Notes: generated from the sequence alone by a model not told the origin. A stretch of 64,000 nt of DNA from Lachnospiraceae bacterium (GCA_003979345.1 RYVZ01000017.1:1-64000), one strand, 5' to 3'. Positions 9,052 through 17,562 are shown, counted from the stretch's first letter. Program-made: numbers and translations.

Positions 9052-9948
9052 ATGAAATTCAGGGCACTTACTGTCAGAAATATAAAATTATTTTTTAAGG
9101 ATAAAGGAATGTTTTTTTCATCGCTGATCACGCCGATGATTCTGCTTGTATTGTATGCGACGTTCTTGGGAAAAACATATGATGATAGTTTTAGCCAAAG
9201 TATGCCGGAAGGATCTGTGCTTCCGGAGAGTGTGATTGGAGGACTTGTCGGCGCGGAGCTGGTCTCGTCAATCTTAGCGGTATGCTGCGTGACGGTCGCA
9301 TTCTGCTCCAATATGCTGATGGTGCAGGATAAGGTAAGCGGCTCGCGGGGCGATTTTACGGTTGCACCCGTGAAGCGGTCCGTGCTGTCGATGAGCTATT
9401 ATGCGGCGACAGTGTTTTCCACACTGATCGTGTGTTTTGCGGCGCTGGCTGCATGCCTGATCTACTTAAAATCGGTCGGCTGGTACATGACGGTGTCAGA
9501 CATTCTGCTGATGTGCGGAGATACGGTACTGTTGGTGCTGTTCGGTACGGCGCTCTCCTCTATCGTCAATATTTTTATCAGCACACAGGGGCAGATCAGC
9601 GCGGTCGGAACGATCGTCAGCGCGGGCTATGGTTTCATCTGCGGTGCGTATATGCCGATCTCTAATTTTGGTTCTGGGCTGCAGAAAGTGCTGTCGTTTT
9701 TGCCGGGTACCTATGGCACTTCATTGATCCGCAATCATGCCATGCGCGGTGTGTTTGCAGAAATGGCAGAAAACGGCGTCACGGAGGAGGTTCTTAACGG
9801 GATCAAAGAAGCAGTGGACTGCCGACTGTACTTTCTTGATAGGGTAGTGACCATGCCAGTAATGGTGATGTGGGTTACCGTTTCAGTCGTGATCCTGATT
9901 GCGGTCTATATTCTGTTAAATGTCGTGAAGGAAAGGAAAAGCGTCTGA
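9052..9948 (+). CDS. ABC-2 type permease
   Basis: 298 aa from ATG 9052 (MKFRALTVRNIKLFFKDKG), preceded by GGAAAGG. Six hydrophobic segments: about residues 23-45, 58-85, 105-130, 135-160, 170-200 and 265-290, the layout of ABC-2 exporter permeases. The upstream in-frame extension is only the translated 15-bp repeat (QSGLL repeats) and is not considered part of the protein. It forms the membrane half of the exporter with the ATPase at 8004. Confidence 0.85.
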   Translation: MKFRALTVRNIKLFFKDKGMFFSSLITPMILLVLYATFLGKTYDDSFSQSMPEGSVLPESVIGGLVGAELVSSILAVCCVTVAFCSNMLMVQDKVSGSRGDFTVAPVKRSVLSMSYYAATVFSTLIVCFAALAACLIYLKSVGWYMTVSDILLMCGDTVLLVLFGTALSSIVNIFISTQGQISAVGTIVSAGYGFICGAYMPISNFGSGLQKVLSFLPGTYGTSLIRNHAMRGVFAEMAENGVTEEVLNGIKEAVDCRLYFLDRVVTMPVMVMWVTVSVVILIAVYILLNVVKERKSV

Positions 9949-9949
9949 C

Positions 9950-10594
9950 GTGAAGATTACGATAGAAGCGCTGCCGCCGGGCGGCGAGGAAGAAATCATC
10001 ATTCGTGCCGATCAGCTCGATGAGCGCATCATGGCGCTGATACAGGCGATCAAGTCACCTGCGGCAGATACCGGTGCAAGCCGCTTCGCAGGCGGCGGTG
10101 ACTTTGGTCAGCCTGTGGGCGGCTCTGCTCCCGCGACTGACGGGCATACGGGTGGTCTGGGCGGTCCGGACGCGGATACGGGGCGGTACACGGGTAGTAT
10201 GGATTCGGGAATCGGCAGGCATACGGGAGGTTCCGATTCAGCCAGATATGCAAATGGTCCGGATTCCGGCAGACTGACGGTGTTCCGCGAGGGTGGTGGT
10301 ATCTGCCTTGTGGAGACGGCAGAAATCTATTACTTTGAGTCGGTGGATGACCGGGTATTTGCTTATGTCAAAGACGACGTTGCCGAGGTGAAACAGAAGC
10401 TGTATGAACTGGAGGATCGGCTTGCGGGAGGAGATTTTATCCGCATTTCGAAATCCATGATATTGAATTTATCGAAAGTAAAGCGCTTTGCCCCTTACAT
10501 GGGCGGGCGCTTTGAGGCGTTGCTGGAAAATGGCGAGAAAGCGTTGATCTCGCGCCAGTATGTGCCGGAGCTAAAGAAAGTGCTCGGTCTGTAG
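9950..10594 (+). CDS. LytTR-family DNA-binding regulator with a Gly/Asp-rich linker
   Basis: 214 aa, GTG start one base after the permease stop. Residues 1-42 form a small N-terminal segment; residues about 43-105 are a Gly/Ser/Asp/Thr-rich linker with loose 11-residue repeats (TGRYTGSMDSG, IGRHTGGSDSA); residues about 110-214 are the LytTR DNA-binding domain, with IYYFESVDDRVFAYV and the typical FIRISKSMILNLSKVK. No receiver domain is present, as is usual for the LytTR regulators paired with DUF3021 proteins. The long linker is not typical. It probably controls this operon through the direct repeats at 7856-7889. Confidence 0.85.
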   Translation: MKITIEALPPGGEEEIIIRADQLDERIMALIQAIKSPAADTGASRFAGGGDFGQPVGGSAPATDGHTGGLGGPDADTGRYTGSMDSGIGRHTGGSDSARYANGPDSGRLTVFREGGGICLVETAEIYYFESVDDRVFAYVKDDVAEVKQKLYELEDRLAGGDFIRISKSMILNLSKVKRFAPYMGGRFEALLENGEKALISRQYVPELKKVLGL

Positions 10595-10666
10595 GAGAAG
10601 CGCATGTGGACAGCGGCGCGTGTAAATGGTCGTAGGGTCATCTGACATATTAAGGATGAAAGTATT

Positions 10667-10683
10667 CCGTTTTCTGAAAACGG
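10667..10683. repeat. 17-bp near-perfect palindrome between the LytTR and DUF3021-like genes
   Basis: CCGTTTTC-T-GAAAACGG. Eight-base arms around a single base; it could be a protein-binding site or a small hairpin. No T-run follows. Confidence 0.5.
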
Positions 10684-10764
10684 GGTTTCATCTGCTGATG
10701 CATGGACGGGGAAATGGTGCGGGACATAAGGTATTTGATTTTCAGGAGAAACAGGGTGATCAAT

Positions 10765-11217
10765 ATGTGGAAAAAACGAATTGGAGAAGCAGTAAAATTT
10801 TCAGTAGTCATTTCAACGGGAACGCTGATCGCGACGGCATTCTGGTATCTGATTACGTTGATTTCCAACGGCTGCGACATTCTTTCAGCGCAGATTCCGT
10901 ATGTGACGTTGTGGGAGATTCTTGCCATTGGAATTGTGTGTGGCTTTGGCACGGAGTTGATTCTTCATGGCTGTGACATGCCGCTTAACAGATGGGTACG
11001 CCGGATTTTCCTGCACTATGTTTTTGTGACAACCGTTGTTTTGGTGTGCGGGTATTTTTTCGGCTGGTATAAACTGAGCATTTCCGGCGTGTTTTTGATG
11101 TGTCTGACTTCGGCGGCGGTCTACGTGTTTACGTTTTCACTGCGAGGAATCAATGACGGAAAGACAGCAAAGAAGATGAACGATAAGCTGGAGGAACGGA
11201 AGAGGATGAAGAAATAG
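10765..11217 (+). CDS. DUF3021-like four-helix membrane protein
   Basis: 150 aa from ATG 10765 (MWKKRIGEAVKF), preceded by GGGTGA; an upstream in-frame ATG at 10702 lacks a ribosome site. Four membrane segments lie at about residues 12-35, 47-68, 80-105 and 110-135, with a basic C-terminal tail. DUF3021 proteins are typically encoded beside LytTR regulators and are thought to hold them inactive at the membrane; the same pairing is seen here. Function is inferred from context. Confidence 0.75.
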   Translation: MWKKRIGEAVKFSVVISTGTLIATAFWYLITLISNGCDILSAQIPYVTLWEILAIGIVCGFGTELILHGCDMPLNRWVRRIFLHYVFVTTVVLVCGYFFGWYKLSISGVFLMCLTSAAVYVFTFSLRGINDGKTAKKMNDKLEERKRMKK

Positions 11218-11272
11218 GATGAAGAAATAGCAGATGTGTTTAGGATATTTTTAGAAATCCTTTACAAATTCA

Positions 11273-11299
11273 TTAGCACTCACCTCTTGACAGTGCTAA
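11273..11299 (+). promoter_or_regulatory. CIRCE operator of the small heat-shock operon
   Basis: TTAGCACTC, nine bases, CAGTGCTAA: one mismatch from the HrcA-binding CIRCE consensus. It overlaps the -35 box TTGACA (11287-11292). HrcA repression of the Hsp20 genes is inferred. Confidence 0.85.
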
Positions 11300-11315
11300 C
11301 AATTGGTGGTAAAAC
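11287..11315 (+). promoter_or_regulatory. Promoter of the Hsp20 operon
   Basis: TTGACA at 11287-11292, 17-base spacer, TAAAAC at 11310-11315. The -35 lies inside the CIRCE element, so HrcA would block RNA polymerase. Confidence 0.6.
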
Positions 11316-11343
11316 ATAGGTATCAAAGGAACGGAGGCGATGA

Positions 11344-11409
11344 ATGAAGCGCAAGGAAGCTGATTTCTATGGAAATGATAAAGGTAACAAGGCAATGAAA
11401 GCATTGTAA
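11344..11409 (+). CDS. Possible 21-aa leader peptide ahead of the Hsp20 genes
   Basis: ATG 11344 has GGAGG six bases upstream and encodes a basic 21-residue peptide beginning MKRKEADFYG. Its stop codon lies inside a nine-base-stem inverted repeat. The start region is as good as those of real genes here, but such a short frame can occur by chance. If translated, it could couple ribosome movement to the leader structure. Confidence 0.35.
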   Translation: MKRKEADFYGNDKGNKAMKAL

Positions 11410-11425
11410 TGAAAAGATTACAATG
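11402..11425 (+). promoter_or_regulatory. Inverted repeat in the Hsp20 leader
   Basis: CATTGTAAT, six-base loop, ATTACAATG: a perfect nine-base stem, AT-rich, overlapping the stop of the short ORF. A second palindrome, CTTCTTAAGAAG, lies at about 11459-11470. The leader is about 180 bases long and could fold in a temperature-sensitive way; this is speculative. Confidence 0.5.
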
Positions 11426-11499
11426 GAAGCGCTGTAAAGGCAACAGGGTATCACGATCTTCTTAAGAAGAAGACGTAAGACAGAATGGAGGAATGACTT

Positions 11500-11913
11500 A
11501 TGTTAATGCCCAGCTTATTTGGAACAAACGGATTCGACCGCGCACTCGGAACTTCTCTAAGAGGCGGCCGCGAAATGATGAGTACTGATGTGAAAGAGAC
11601 GGAGAACGGTTATGAGGTGATCATGAATCTTCCGGGTTTTGCGAAAGAGGATGTCAAGGGCGAGATCAAGGACGGCTACCTCACAGTTACCGCGACGACG
11701 AATACAAGCAAAGATGAAAAGGACGCGGAAGGCAAATATATCCGCAGGGAGCGCTACAGTGGTTCGTGCAGCAGAAGCTTTTATGTCGGTGAGGATGTGA
11801 CGCAGGATGATATCAAGGCGAAGTTTGAGGACGGCACCCTGAAGTTGTCGATCCCGAAAAAGGAACCGGAACAAAAAGAAGAACAGAAGCGCTATATTGA
11901 GATTGAGGGATAA
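11500..11913 (+). CDS. Hsp20/alpha-crystallin small heat-shock protein 1
   Basis: 137 aa, ATG 11500 with GGAGGAATG upstream. The alpha-crystallin domain runs from about residue 27 (TDVKETENGYEVIMNLPGF) to about 127, with the terminal IP dipeptide of the I-X-I/V type (LSIPKKE). ATP-independent holdase that binds unfolding proteins. First gene of the CIRCE-controlled pair. Confidence 0.95.
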   Translation: MLMPSLFGTNGFDRALGTSLRGGREMMSTDVKETENGYEVIMNLPGFAKEDVKGEIKDGYLTVTATTNTSKDEKDAEGKYIRRERYSGSCSRSFYVGEDVTQDDIKAKFEDGTLKLSIPKKEPEQKEEQKRYIEIEG

Positions 11914-11928
11914 AGGGGGGAAAAGATA

Positions 11929-12405
11929 ATGTGGATGCCTTCATTATTTGGTGAGAATTTGATCGACGACTTTTTTGATGATTTTTTTGATGATCTTGGC
12001 GGACGCGCGTATATCACAACGGCGAAACCGGAGGGCAGAAATCAGAAACCGGCACAGAATGTACAGCCTGAAGGACTGATGCGGACCGATATCAGGGAGA
12101 CAGAGGATCAGTATCTTCTTATGATCGATCTTCCGGGATTCAAAAAGGAAGACATTCAGGTAACGGTAGAAGATGACTGCCTGACCATTGCTGCAGCCAA
12201 GGCAGCTGCGGCGGAGCAGGAGAATGTCCGCTATCTGCGCAGAGAACGGTATGCCGGACCCTTAAAGAGAGCGTTCTACGTCGGAGAGGGCATTGAGCAG
12301 GGTGATATCAAGGCTCAGTTCCAGAACGGCGTACTTCGGCTGACCATTCCAAAGCAGAAGCCGCAGGAAGTCGTGGAGGAGAGTAAGTATATTGCGATCG
12401 AGTAA
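11929..12405 (+). CDS. Hsp20/alpha-crystallin small heat-shock protein 2
   Basis: 158 aa, ATG 11929 with a GGGGGG ribosome site, 15 bases after the first Hsp20. The N-terminal arm is longer and has an acidic Phe/Asp stretch (DDFFDDFFDDLGG) absent from its neighbour. The alpha-crystallin domain begins near residue 45 and ends with LRLTIPKQK. The two proteins are clearly paralogous and may form mixed oligomers. Confidence 0.95.
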   Translation: MWMPSLFGENLIDDFFDDFFDDLGGRAYITTAKPEGRNQKPAQNVQPEGLMRTDIRETEDQYLLMIDLPGFKKEDIQVTVEDDCLTIAAAKAAAAEQENVRYLRRERYAGPLKRAFYVGEGIEQGDIKAQFQNGVLRLTIPKQKPQEVVEESKYIAIE

Positions 12406-12466
12406 GCGCGCCGCTGTTTGCTTACAATAAAGAAGAAACAAATAAAACCCGTTTTTGTAAGACAGG

Positions 12467-12535
12467 AAAACCCGCTTTTGGGGACAGAGAATACGGATCA
12501 GGTATTTCTCTGGCACCGGAAAGCGGGTTTTGTTT
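12467..12535 (+). terminator. Terminator of the Hsp20 operon
   Basis: AAAACCCGCTTT and AAAGCGGGTTTT pair over an inner GAGAATAC/GTATTTCTC hairpin, followed by TGTTTG. It is a strong branched terminator before the next gene. Confidence 0.8.
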
Positions 12536-12588
12536 GCGTTTACGGCTGCATTCCGATATACTGAAGGAAACAGAACGGAGATAAGGAA

Positions 12589-13419
12589 ATGTGTGGGAAC
12601 AGAAAAGAAACGATCCAGTTTGGCATGCCGACGCTGATCGAACTCTCTTCTTTGGAAGAAACGTTCAAGCTGTGCCGGAAGCTTGGACTTGATTTTGTGG
12701 AACTGAATATGAATCTGCCCGATTATCAGGCAGATAAATTGGAAGAAATTGAAGCATTGTTGGAACTGAAAGAACGTTACGGGATTTATTACACGATTCA
12801 TCTGGATGAAAATCTGAACATCTGCGATTTTAACCGTGCAGTCGCGCAGGCATATACGGATACCGTGCGCCGCACGATCACGGCGGCGAAGAAGCTTGGC
12901 TCCCCGATTCTGAATATGCACATGAATCATGGGGTCTATTTTACGCTGCCGGAGCGGAAGGTGGAATTGTTCGCGGTGTACGGCAAAGAATACCGGGAAG
13001 CATGGACACAATTCCGGTGCATGTGCGAGGACGAGATCGGGGACTTTGATATCCGTATCTGCATCGAGAATACGGACGGCTTTCGGGATTATGAAAAAGA
13101 GGCGATGCAGGGTCTGCTTGAGAGTCCTGTGTTCGGACTGACATGGGACATTGGCCATTCCCACAGCGTCGGTAATATCGACGAAGCGTTTCTGATGGAA
13201 CACGGGGACGAACTGCAGCATTTTCACATTCATGACGCTTTGGGTGAAAAAAATCACAGGGCGCTCGGTACCGGAGAGATCGATCTGATACAGAGACTGC
13301 AGCTTGCGAAAGCGCATCATTGCCGTTGTGTTTTGGAGACCAAAACGGTGGAGGGATTAGAAGAATCGGTCGGCTGGCTTTGGAGGAACTGGAAGGAATC
13401 GTGTGAAAAATATTTCTAA
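12589..13419 (+). CDS. TIM-barrel sugar-phosphate isomerase/epimerase-like protein
   Basis: 276 aa, ATG 12589 with GGAGATAAGG upstream. The fold signature is that of the xylose-isomerase-like/AP-endonuclease 2 family: LDFVELNMNLP at strand 2, TIHLDENLN, LNMHMNHG, CIENTDG (metal-binding Glu), GLTWDIGHSH and HFHIHDALG, with a final ETK. Metal-binding Glu, Asp and His are all present. The substrate cannot be read from sequence. It stands alone after the heat-shock terminator; the EamA transporter follows 77 bases later. Confidence 0.85.
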   Translation: MCGNRKETIQFGMPTLIELSSLEETFKLCRKLGLDFVELNMNLPDYQADKLEEIEALLELKERYGIYYTIHLDENLNICDFNRAVAQAYTDTVRRTITAAKKLGSPILNMHMNHGVYFTLPERKVELFAVYGKEYREAWTQFRCMCEDEIGDFDIRICIENTDGFRDYEKEAMQGLLESPVFGLTWDIGHSHSVGNIDEAFLMEHGDELQHFHIHDALGEKNHRALGTGEIDLIQRLQLAKAHHCRCVLETKTVEGLEESVGWLWRNWKESCEKYF

Positions 13420-13496
13420 TGCAGTAAATAACGCTGCCTAAGAAGTATTAAATTTCACATTCTTATTTGAGCCGCCAAGGCGGAATGGGGATTAAT

Positions 13497-14375
13497 ATGA
13501 ACCGGAGGAAAATAGCAGTTTCCATCTTATATGCGGTGCTGGCGGCGGTATTCTATGCGCTGAATATGCCGGCATCCAAATTGCTGTTAAAACATATGGA
13601 ACCGACGATGTTGGCGGCTTTTCTGTATCTGGGAGCCGGGTTTGGTATCGGTGCTTTATTTTTGTTTCACCGTCATGAAAATGCAGAGAACCTGACAAAA
13701 AAAGATCTGCCCTATACGCTTGGTATGATCGCGCTTGATATTGCGGCGCCGATTCTGCTGATGTACGGTTTGTTACACACAACGTCGGCGAACGCTTCGC
13801 TGCTCAACAATTTTGAGATCGTTGCGACTTCCTTGATTGCGCTGTTTGTGTTCAAAGAAGCAGTCTCGAAACGTCTGTGGCTTGCGATTCTGCTGATCAC
13901 CATATCAAGCTCGGTTCTTTCCGTCGAGGACTTGTCCGGTCTGCATTTTTCATGGGGGTCTTTGCTGGTATTAGCGGCAGCGGTCTGCTGGGGTCTGGAA
14001 AACAATTGCACGAGAAGTATTTCATCCAAAAATACCTATGAGATCGTGATGCTGAAAGGGATTTGTTCAGGTTTGGGTTCGCTGTTCATTGCTCTTTTTA
14101 CGGGGGAGAGCCTGCCGGGGATTCCTTTTATCGGAATTGCGCTTATTTTGGGGCTTGTCGCTTACGGACTGAGTATCTTTTTTTACATCAAAGCGCAGAG
14201 TGTGCTGGGTGCAGCAAAAACAAGCGCATATTACGCGATTGCGCCCTTTGTCGGTGCGCTGCTGTCATTTCTCTTCTTAAGAGAAGCGCTGACGCTGCGC
14301 TATGCCGCGGCATTTCTGATTATGGCAGCAGGTACGGTGGTCGTTGTATGGGAAACGCTGCAAAGTCCGGCATGA
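13497..14375 (+). CDS. EamA/DMT-superfamily transporter
   Basis: 292 aa from ATG 13497 (MNRRKIAVSILYAV) with GGGGATT upstream; the longer frame from TTG 13467 lacks support. About ten hydrophobic helices arranged as two EamA repeats; the second starts near FSWGSLLVLAAAVCWGLENNCTR. Members export amino acids or other small metabolites. The substrate is unknown. Confidence 0.88.
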   Translation: MNRRKIAVSILYAVLAAVFYALNMPASKLLLKHMEPTMLAAFLYLGAGFGIGALFLFHRHENAENLTKKDLPYTLGMIALDIAAPILLMYGLLHTTSANASLLNNFEIVATSLIALFVFKEAVSKRLWLAILLITISSSVLSVEDLSGLHFSWGSLLVLAAAVCWGLENNCTRSISSKNTYEIVMLKGICSGLGSLFIALFTGESLPGIPFIGIALILGLVAYGLSIFFYIKAQSVLGAAKTSAYYAIAPFVGALLSFLFLREALTLRYAAAFLIMAAGTVVVVWETLQSPA

Positions 14376-14460
14376 ACTAGCTGCTGTGCGGGACAAGGTG
14401 CAGGTACTTCCTGTCGATTTCCCGCATATCATATCATAAAACCATGAATGGAACCTGTTT

Positions 14461-15036
14461 ATGTCTCATTCAAATCGAATCTTTCCCGATATGGAGGCAT
14501 ATCTGTGCGCATACCGGCGTATTTTGGAGCAGATGACGGAAAAAATGACGTGTGCGAGGCTGTCAGACAGCATTTCCGGCAATTTTATCGCACAGATGAT
14601 TCCGCATCACCGCGCGGCGGTAGAGATGTCCGAGAATCTTTTGAAGTATTCGTGCTTTGAACCGCTTGTACGGATCGCACAGAATATTATCCGCACGCAG
14701 AAGCAGGGCATTGCCGAGATGGAGCGGATGCTGTGTGACTGCCGTGAAAAGACAAACTGTCCTAATGAAGTCTGCCGCTATCAGGATAAGATAGATTGTA
14801 TTATACAAACGATGTTTGACGGGATGAACAATGCAAAGACCGGAAACTGCATCAATGCGAATTTCATGCGTGAGATGATCCCGCACCATGAAGGAGCGGT
14901 TAAAATGGCAAAGACAGCGCTGCAATATGACCTTTGCTGCGCGCTTGTTCCGGTTCTTGAGGGAATCGTGAAGGAGCAGGAGGAAGGAATCAGGGAAATG
15001 GAAAGGCTTCTGATGCAATGTGGCTGTGAACGGTAA
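14461..15036 (+). CDS. DUF305 domain protein
   Basis: 191 aa. Two copies of the DUF305 signature are visible, MIPHHRAAVEMSE near residue 45 and MIPHHEGAVKMAK near 140, each in a four-helix ferritin-like bundle. There is no signal peptide. Several Cys residues lie in the second half (CDCREKTNCPNEVC, CGCE) and might bind metal. DUF305 proteins often accompany metal homeostasis genes; no such neighbour is seen here. The ribosome site is weak. Confidence 0.85.
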   Translation: MSHSNRIFPDMEAYLCAYRRILEQMTEKMTCARLSDSISGNFIAQMIPHHRAAVEMSENLLKYSCFEPLVRIAQNIIRTQKQGIAEMERMLCDCREKTNCPNEVCRYQDKIDCIIQTMFDGMNNAKTGNCINANFMREMIPHHEGAVKMAKTALQYDLCCALVPVLEGIVKEQEEGIREMERLLMQCGCER

Positions 15037-15115
15037 AAGGAAGACAGATCAAAACATTGCCTGACAACTCAACAGCAACGGAACCGTGAACGCGGATGTT
15101 TTATGTAAAAAGAAT

Positions 15116-15144
15116 GATACAAACGCGGGCTGCCGTGCTATAAT
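15116..15144 (+). promoter_or_regulatory. Promoter of the folate operon
   Basis: GATACA at 15116-15121, 17 bases, then a perfect TATAAT at 15139-15144. It lies in the loop of the terminator hairpin at 15122-15179. Transcription would begin near 15151, about 95 bases before folC. Confidence 0.55.
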
Positions 15145-15179
15145 GACTTTGGTCTATGGCATGGAAGCCCGTGTTTTTT
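15122..15179 (+). terminator. Terminator after the DUF305 gene
   Basis: AACGCGGGCTGCC pairs with GGAAGCCCGTGTT (two mismatches), followed by six T. The loop contains the folC -10 box. Confidence 0.6.
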
Positions 15180-15245
15180 GATTACCGTAGGGTGTTTCGC
15201 AATCGCCTGATCACAAAAACGGGAAAAGGAGTGTGCACACGGAAG

Positions 15246-16556
15246 ATGACTGAGCATCAGGCAATGGAATATATCGCAGAACTTGCGCGATATGGAAGCG
15301 TGCCGGGATTAGATAGCATCCGGGAATTATGCGGGAGGCTGGGTGATCCGCAGGAGAAGGTTCCCGTTGTCCATATCGCCGGCACGAACGGAAAGGGATC
15401 GACGCTTGCCTATCTGACTGCGATCCTGAAAGAGGCAGGGTACCGTGTGGGAAGCTATTCTTCTCCGGCGGTCTTTGCGTATCGGGAGCGGTTCATGATG
15501 AATGGAAAAATGATCGCCAAGTCTTTGTTTGCAAGACTTCTTAATCGCGTCGCCGGAGCAGCGGAAGAAATGGCGGATGAAGGGTATGCCCATCCGACCG
15601 CATTTGAAGTGGAGACTGCGCTTGCGTTTTGTTTTTTTGTAGAAAAAAAATGTGACATCGCGGTTGTGGAGACCGGCATGGGAGGGCTTCTGGATGCGAC
15701 GAACCTGATCCGGAAACCGCTTGTCAGTGTGCTGACGTCGATCAGTATGGATCATATGCAGTTTTTGGGAAAGACGATTGCGAAGATTGCGGAGCAGAAG
15801 GCGGGAATCATCAAGGCGGGATGTCCGGTCGTCAGCGCCGCACAAAAAGAAGAGGCTGCGTGCGTGATCGCGCAGGAGGCAGCAAAAAAGAAAGCACCGC
15901 TGTCTGTGGCAGATGTGAAAAATGTATCCGGTATCAGGTACGGAATCCAGACCCAAAGCTTTCATTACGGCGGATACCGGAATTTGAAGATCTCTCTTGG
16001 AGGCGTCTGGCAGATCGAGAACGCGGTACTGGCGGCGGAGACCGTGCGTGTGTTGAACGGGCAGGGAGTTTCAATCGGAGAAGATGCCTTGAGACAGGGA
16101 CTTGTCTCGGCACAATGGCGGGGAAGGCTGACTATTTTACAAAAAAAACCATATGTGATCGCAGATGGCGCGCATAACGCGGATGCTGCTGAAAAACTGG
16201 CACAGTCCCTTTCTTTTTATTTTACAAATAAATCGAAAGTCTTTATAATGGGAGTGTTAGGCGATAAAGACTATGAAGCGATCGTGAATCGGATGGCGCC
16301 GCTTGCAGAGCAGATCATAGCGGTGACGCCGCCTGAAAATCAACGGGCGCTGCCAGCCTACGAACTTGCGCAGGAAATCAGAAAGATCAACGAGCATGTG
16401 ACAGCGGCGGATAGTCTAGAGGAGGCGGTTGAGATGGCGTATCTGTTGACGCCGCCGGACGGCGTGATCGTCGCATTCGGTTCCCTTTCCTATCTTGGAA
16501 AGTTAGAGCAAGTGATACGGAATCGCGGAAAGCGCGCAGGTGTCGGTGGAACATGA
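15246..16556 (+). CDS. folC: Folylpolyglutamate/dihydrofolate synthase
   Basis: 436 aa from ATG 15246 (MTEHQAMEYIAEL). The frame is open from 15156, but that ATG lies about 5 bases from the predicted transcription start; AAAAGGA at 15224-15230 is the only ribosome-site-like motif, somewhat far from 15246. Family motifs: P-loop GTNGKGS, HPTAFEVETALAF, DATNLI, SMDHMQFLG, and the C-terminal DGAHNADA. It ligates glutamate to dihydropteroate or folates. First gene of folC-folE-HD-folP-folBK. Confidence 0.92.
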   Translation: MTEHQAMEYIAELARYGSVPGLDSIRELCGRLGDPQEKVPVVHIAGTNGKGSTLAYLTAILKEAGYRVGSYSSPAVFAYRERFMMNGKMIAKSLFARLLNRVAGAAEEMADEGYAHPTAFEVETALAFCFFVEKKCDIAVVETGMGGLLDATNLIRKPLVSVLTSISMDHMQFLGKTIAKIAEQKAGIIKAGCPVVSAAQKEEAACVIAQEAAKKKAPLSVADVKNVSGIRYGIQTQSFHYGGYRNLKISLGGVWQIENAVLAAETVRVLNGQGVSIGEDALRQGLVSAQWRGRLTILQKKPYVIADGAHNADAAEKLAQSLSFYFTNKSKVFIMGVLGDKDYEAIVNRMAPLAEQIIAVTPPENQRALPAYELAQEIRKINEHVTAADSLEEAVEMAYLLTPPDGVIVAFGSLSYLGKLEQVIRNRGKRAGVGGT

Positions 16557-16648
16557 GACGCAGGCAGCTGCAGGCAGGAAAAAGTATCATTGACCAGATT
16601 GGCCGGCATAGAACGTGATGCAAGAGTGCCGGTACATTGAGAAGTAGA

Positions 16649-16800
16649 AGCAGATGAACGTTGATACCCTGATAAGTACAGGCAGGTGAACGTTGATGCC
16701 CCGGCAGGTATAGGCAGATGAACGTTGGTACCTTGGTAAGTACAGGTGCATAAATGCTGGCGTCTTGATCAGTACTGGTACTGGGACGCTGGTATATAAG
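16649..16800 (+). repeat. 32-bp imperfect tandem repeat upstream of folE
   Basis: Units start at 16649, 16681, 16713, 16745 and (partial) 16777, each with a GGCAGATGAACGTTG-like core and ending in GTACA, GTATA or GTACT. Copies have diverged by several substitutions, so the array is older than those at 8919 or 41844. It occupies most of the folC-folE gap. Confidence 0.85.
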
Positions 16801-16830
16801 TTGTATAGGACGGACTTGGGAGATGACGGC

Positions 16831-17388
16831 ATGGATAAGGAAATGATCAGGACGGCAGTGGAGATGCTGCTAAAAGGAATCGGTGAGGATCCGGAGCGGG
16901 AAGGTTTGAAAGAAACACCTGACCGTATTGCGCGTATGTATGAGGAAATTTTGGGCGGAGCAGGAGAAACAGCCGCGCAGCCATTGTCAAAAACTTTTCA
17001 TACGGACAGCGCTGAGATTGTTTTGGAGAAAGATATCGTTTTTTATTCCATGTGTGAGCACCATATGATGCCGTTTTTTGGAAAGGCACATGTAGCATAT
17101 ATTCCGGACGGTGAGGTCGTGGGTCTCAGCAAGCTTGCGCGTACCGTGGAAATCTATGCCCGCCGTCTGCAACTACAGGAGAGGCTGACCGCGCAGATTT
17201 CCGATGCATTAATGGCTCATGTGAAGTGCAGGGGCGTCATGGTGATGCTGGAGGCGGAGCATATGTGCATGACGATGCGCGGAGTGAGAAAACCGGGTTC
17301 CCAGACTGTTACGATCGCAAAACGCGGTGCGTTTGCCGATCGGCAGGAACTTGAGCGTACCTTTTTTGCAATGCTTGGAAGAGCATAA
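16831..17388 (+). CDS. folE: GTP cyclohydrolase I
   Basis: 185 aa from ATG 16831 with GGGAGA upstream; the longer frame would only translate the tandem repeat. Zinc ligands Cys75, His78 (SMCEHHMMPFF) and Cys146 (EAEHMCMTMRG) are intact, as are RTVEIYARRLQ and the C-terminal KRGAF. It converts GTP to 7,8-dihydroneopterin triphosphate, the entry to folate synthesis. Length matches the family. Confidence 0.96.
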   Translation: MDKEMIRTAVEMLLKGIGEDPEREGLKETPDRIARMYEEILGGAGETAAQPLSKTFHTDSAEIVLEKDIVFYSMCEHHMMPFFGKAHVAYIPDGEVVGLSKLARTVEIYARRLQLQERLTAQISDALMAHVKCRGVMVMLEAEHMCMTMRGVRKPGSQTVTIAKRGAFADRQELERTFFAMLGRA

Positions 17389-17562
17389 AGCGAAAGGGAT
17401 CGTTATGTCTGTCGGAATATAAAAGCAGGAGAGGGAGTGCCCTGCATGTGAGAGTATAAAAGGGAGAGGCATTGCGATGCCCTTCAGGGCGGGCTGCTGG
17501 AGACGGAACGATCCTTGTCCGCAGAGCGTGCCCCGCTGGAAACAATAGAGGAGCAGGAATAA
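17389..17562. other. Gene-free spacer after folE
   Basis: No convincing gene. It contains repeated GGAGAGG-type purine motifs and the phrase GTATAAAAG twice, but no clear terminator. Confidence 0.4.

Noticed and set aside
12262..13320. 352-codon minus-strand open frame
   Set aside because: It is antisense to the second Hsp20 and the TIM-barrel gene, has no ribosome site and no family-like motif.
15190..15203. GGGTGTTTCGCAAT shared with 31810-31823
   Set aside because: A 14-base match between two sites in 64 kb is expected by chance, and the contexts differ.
16649..16800. Possible CRISPR or riboswitch before folE
   Set aside because: Units are directly adjacent with no spacers, and no known folate riboswitch pattern was seen.
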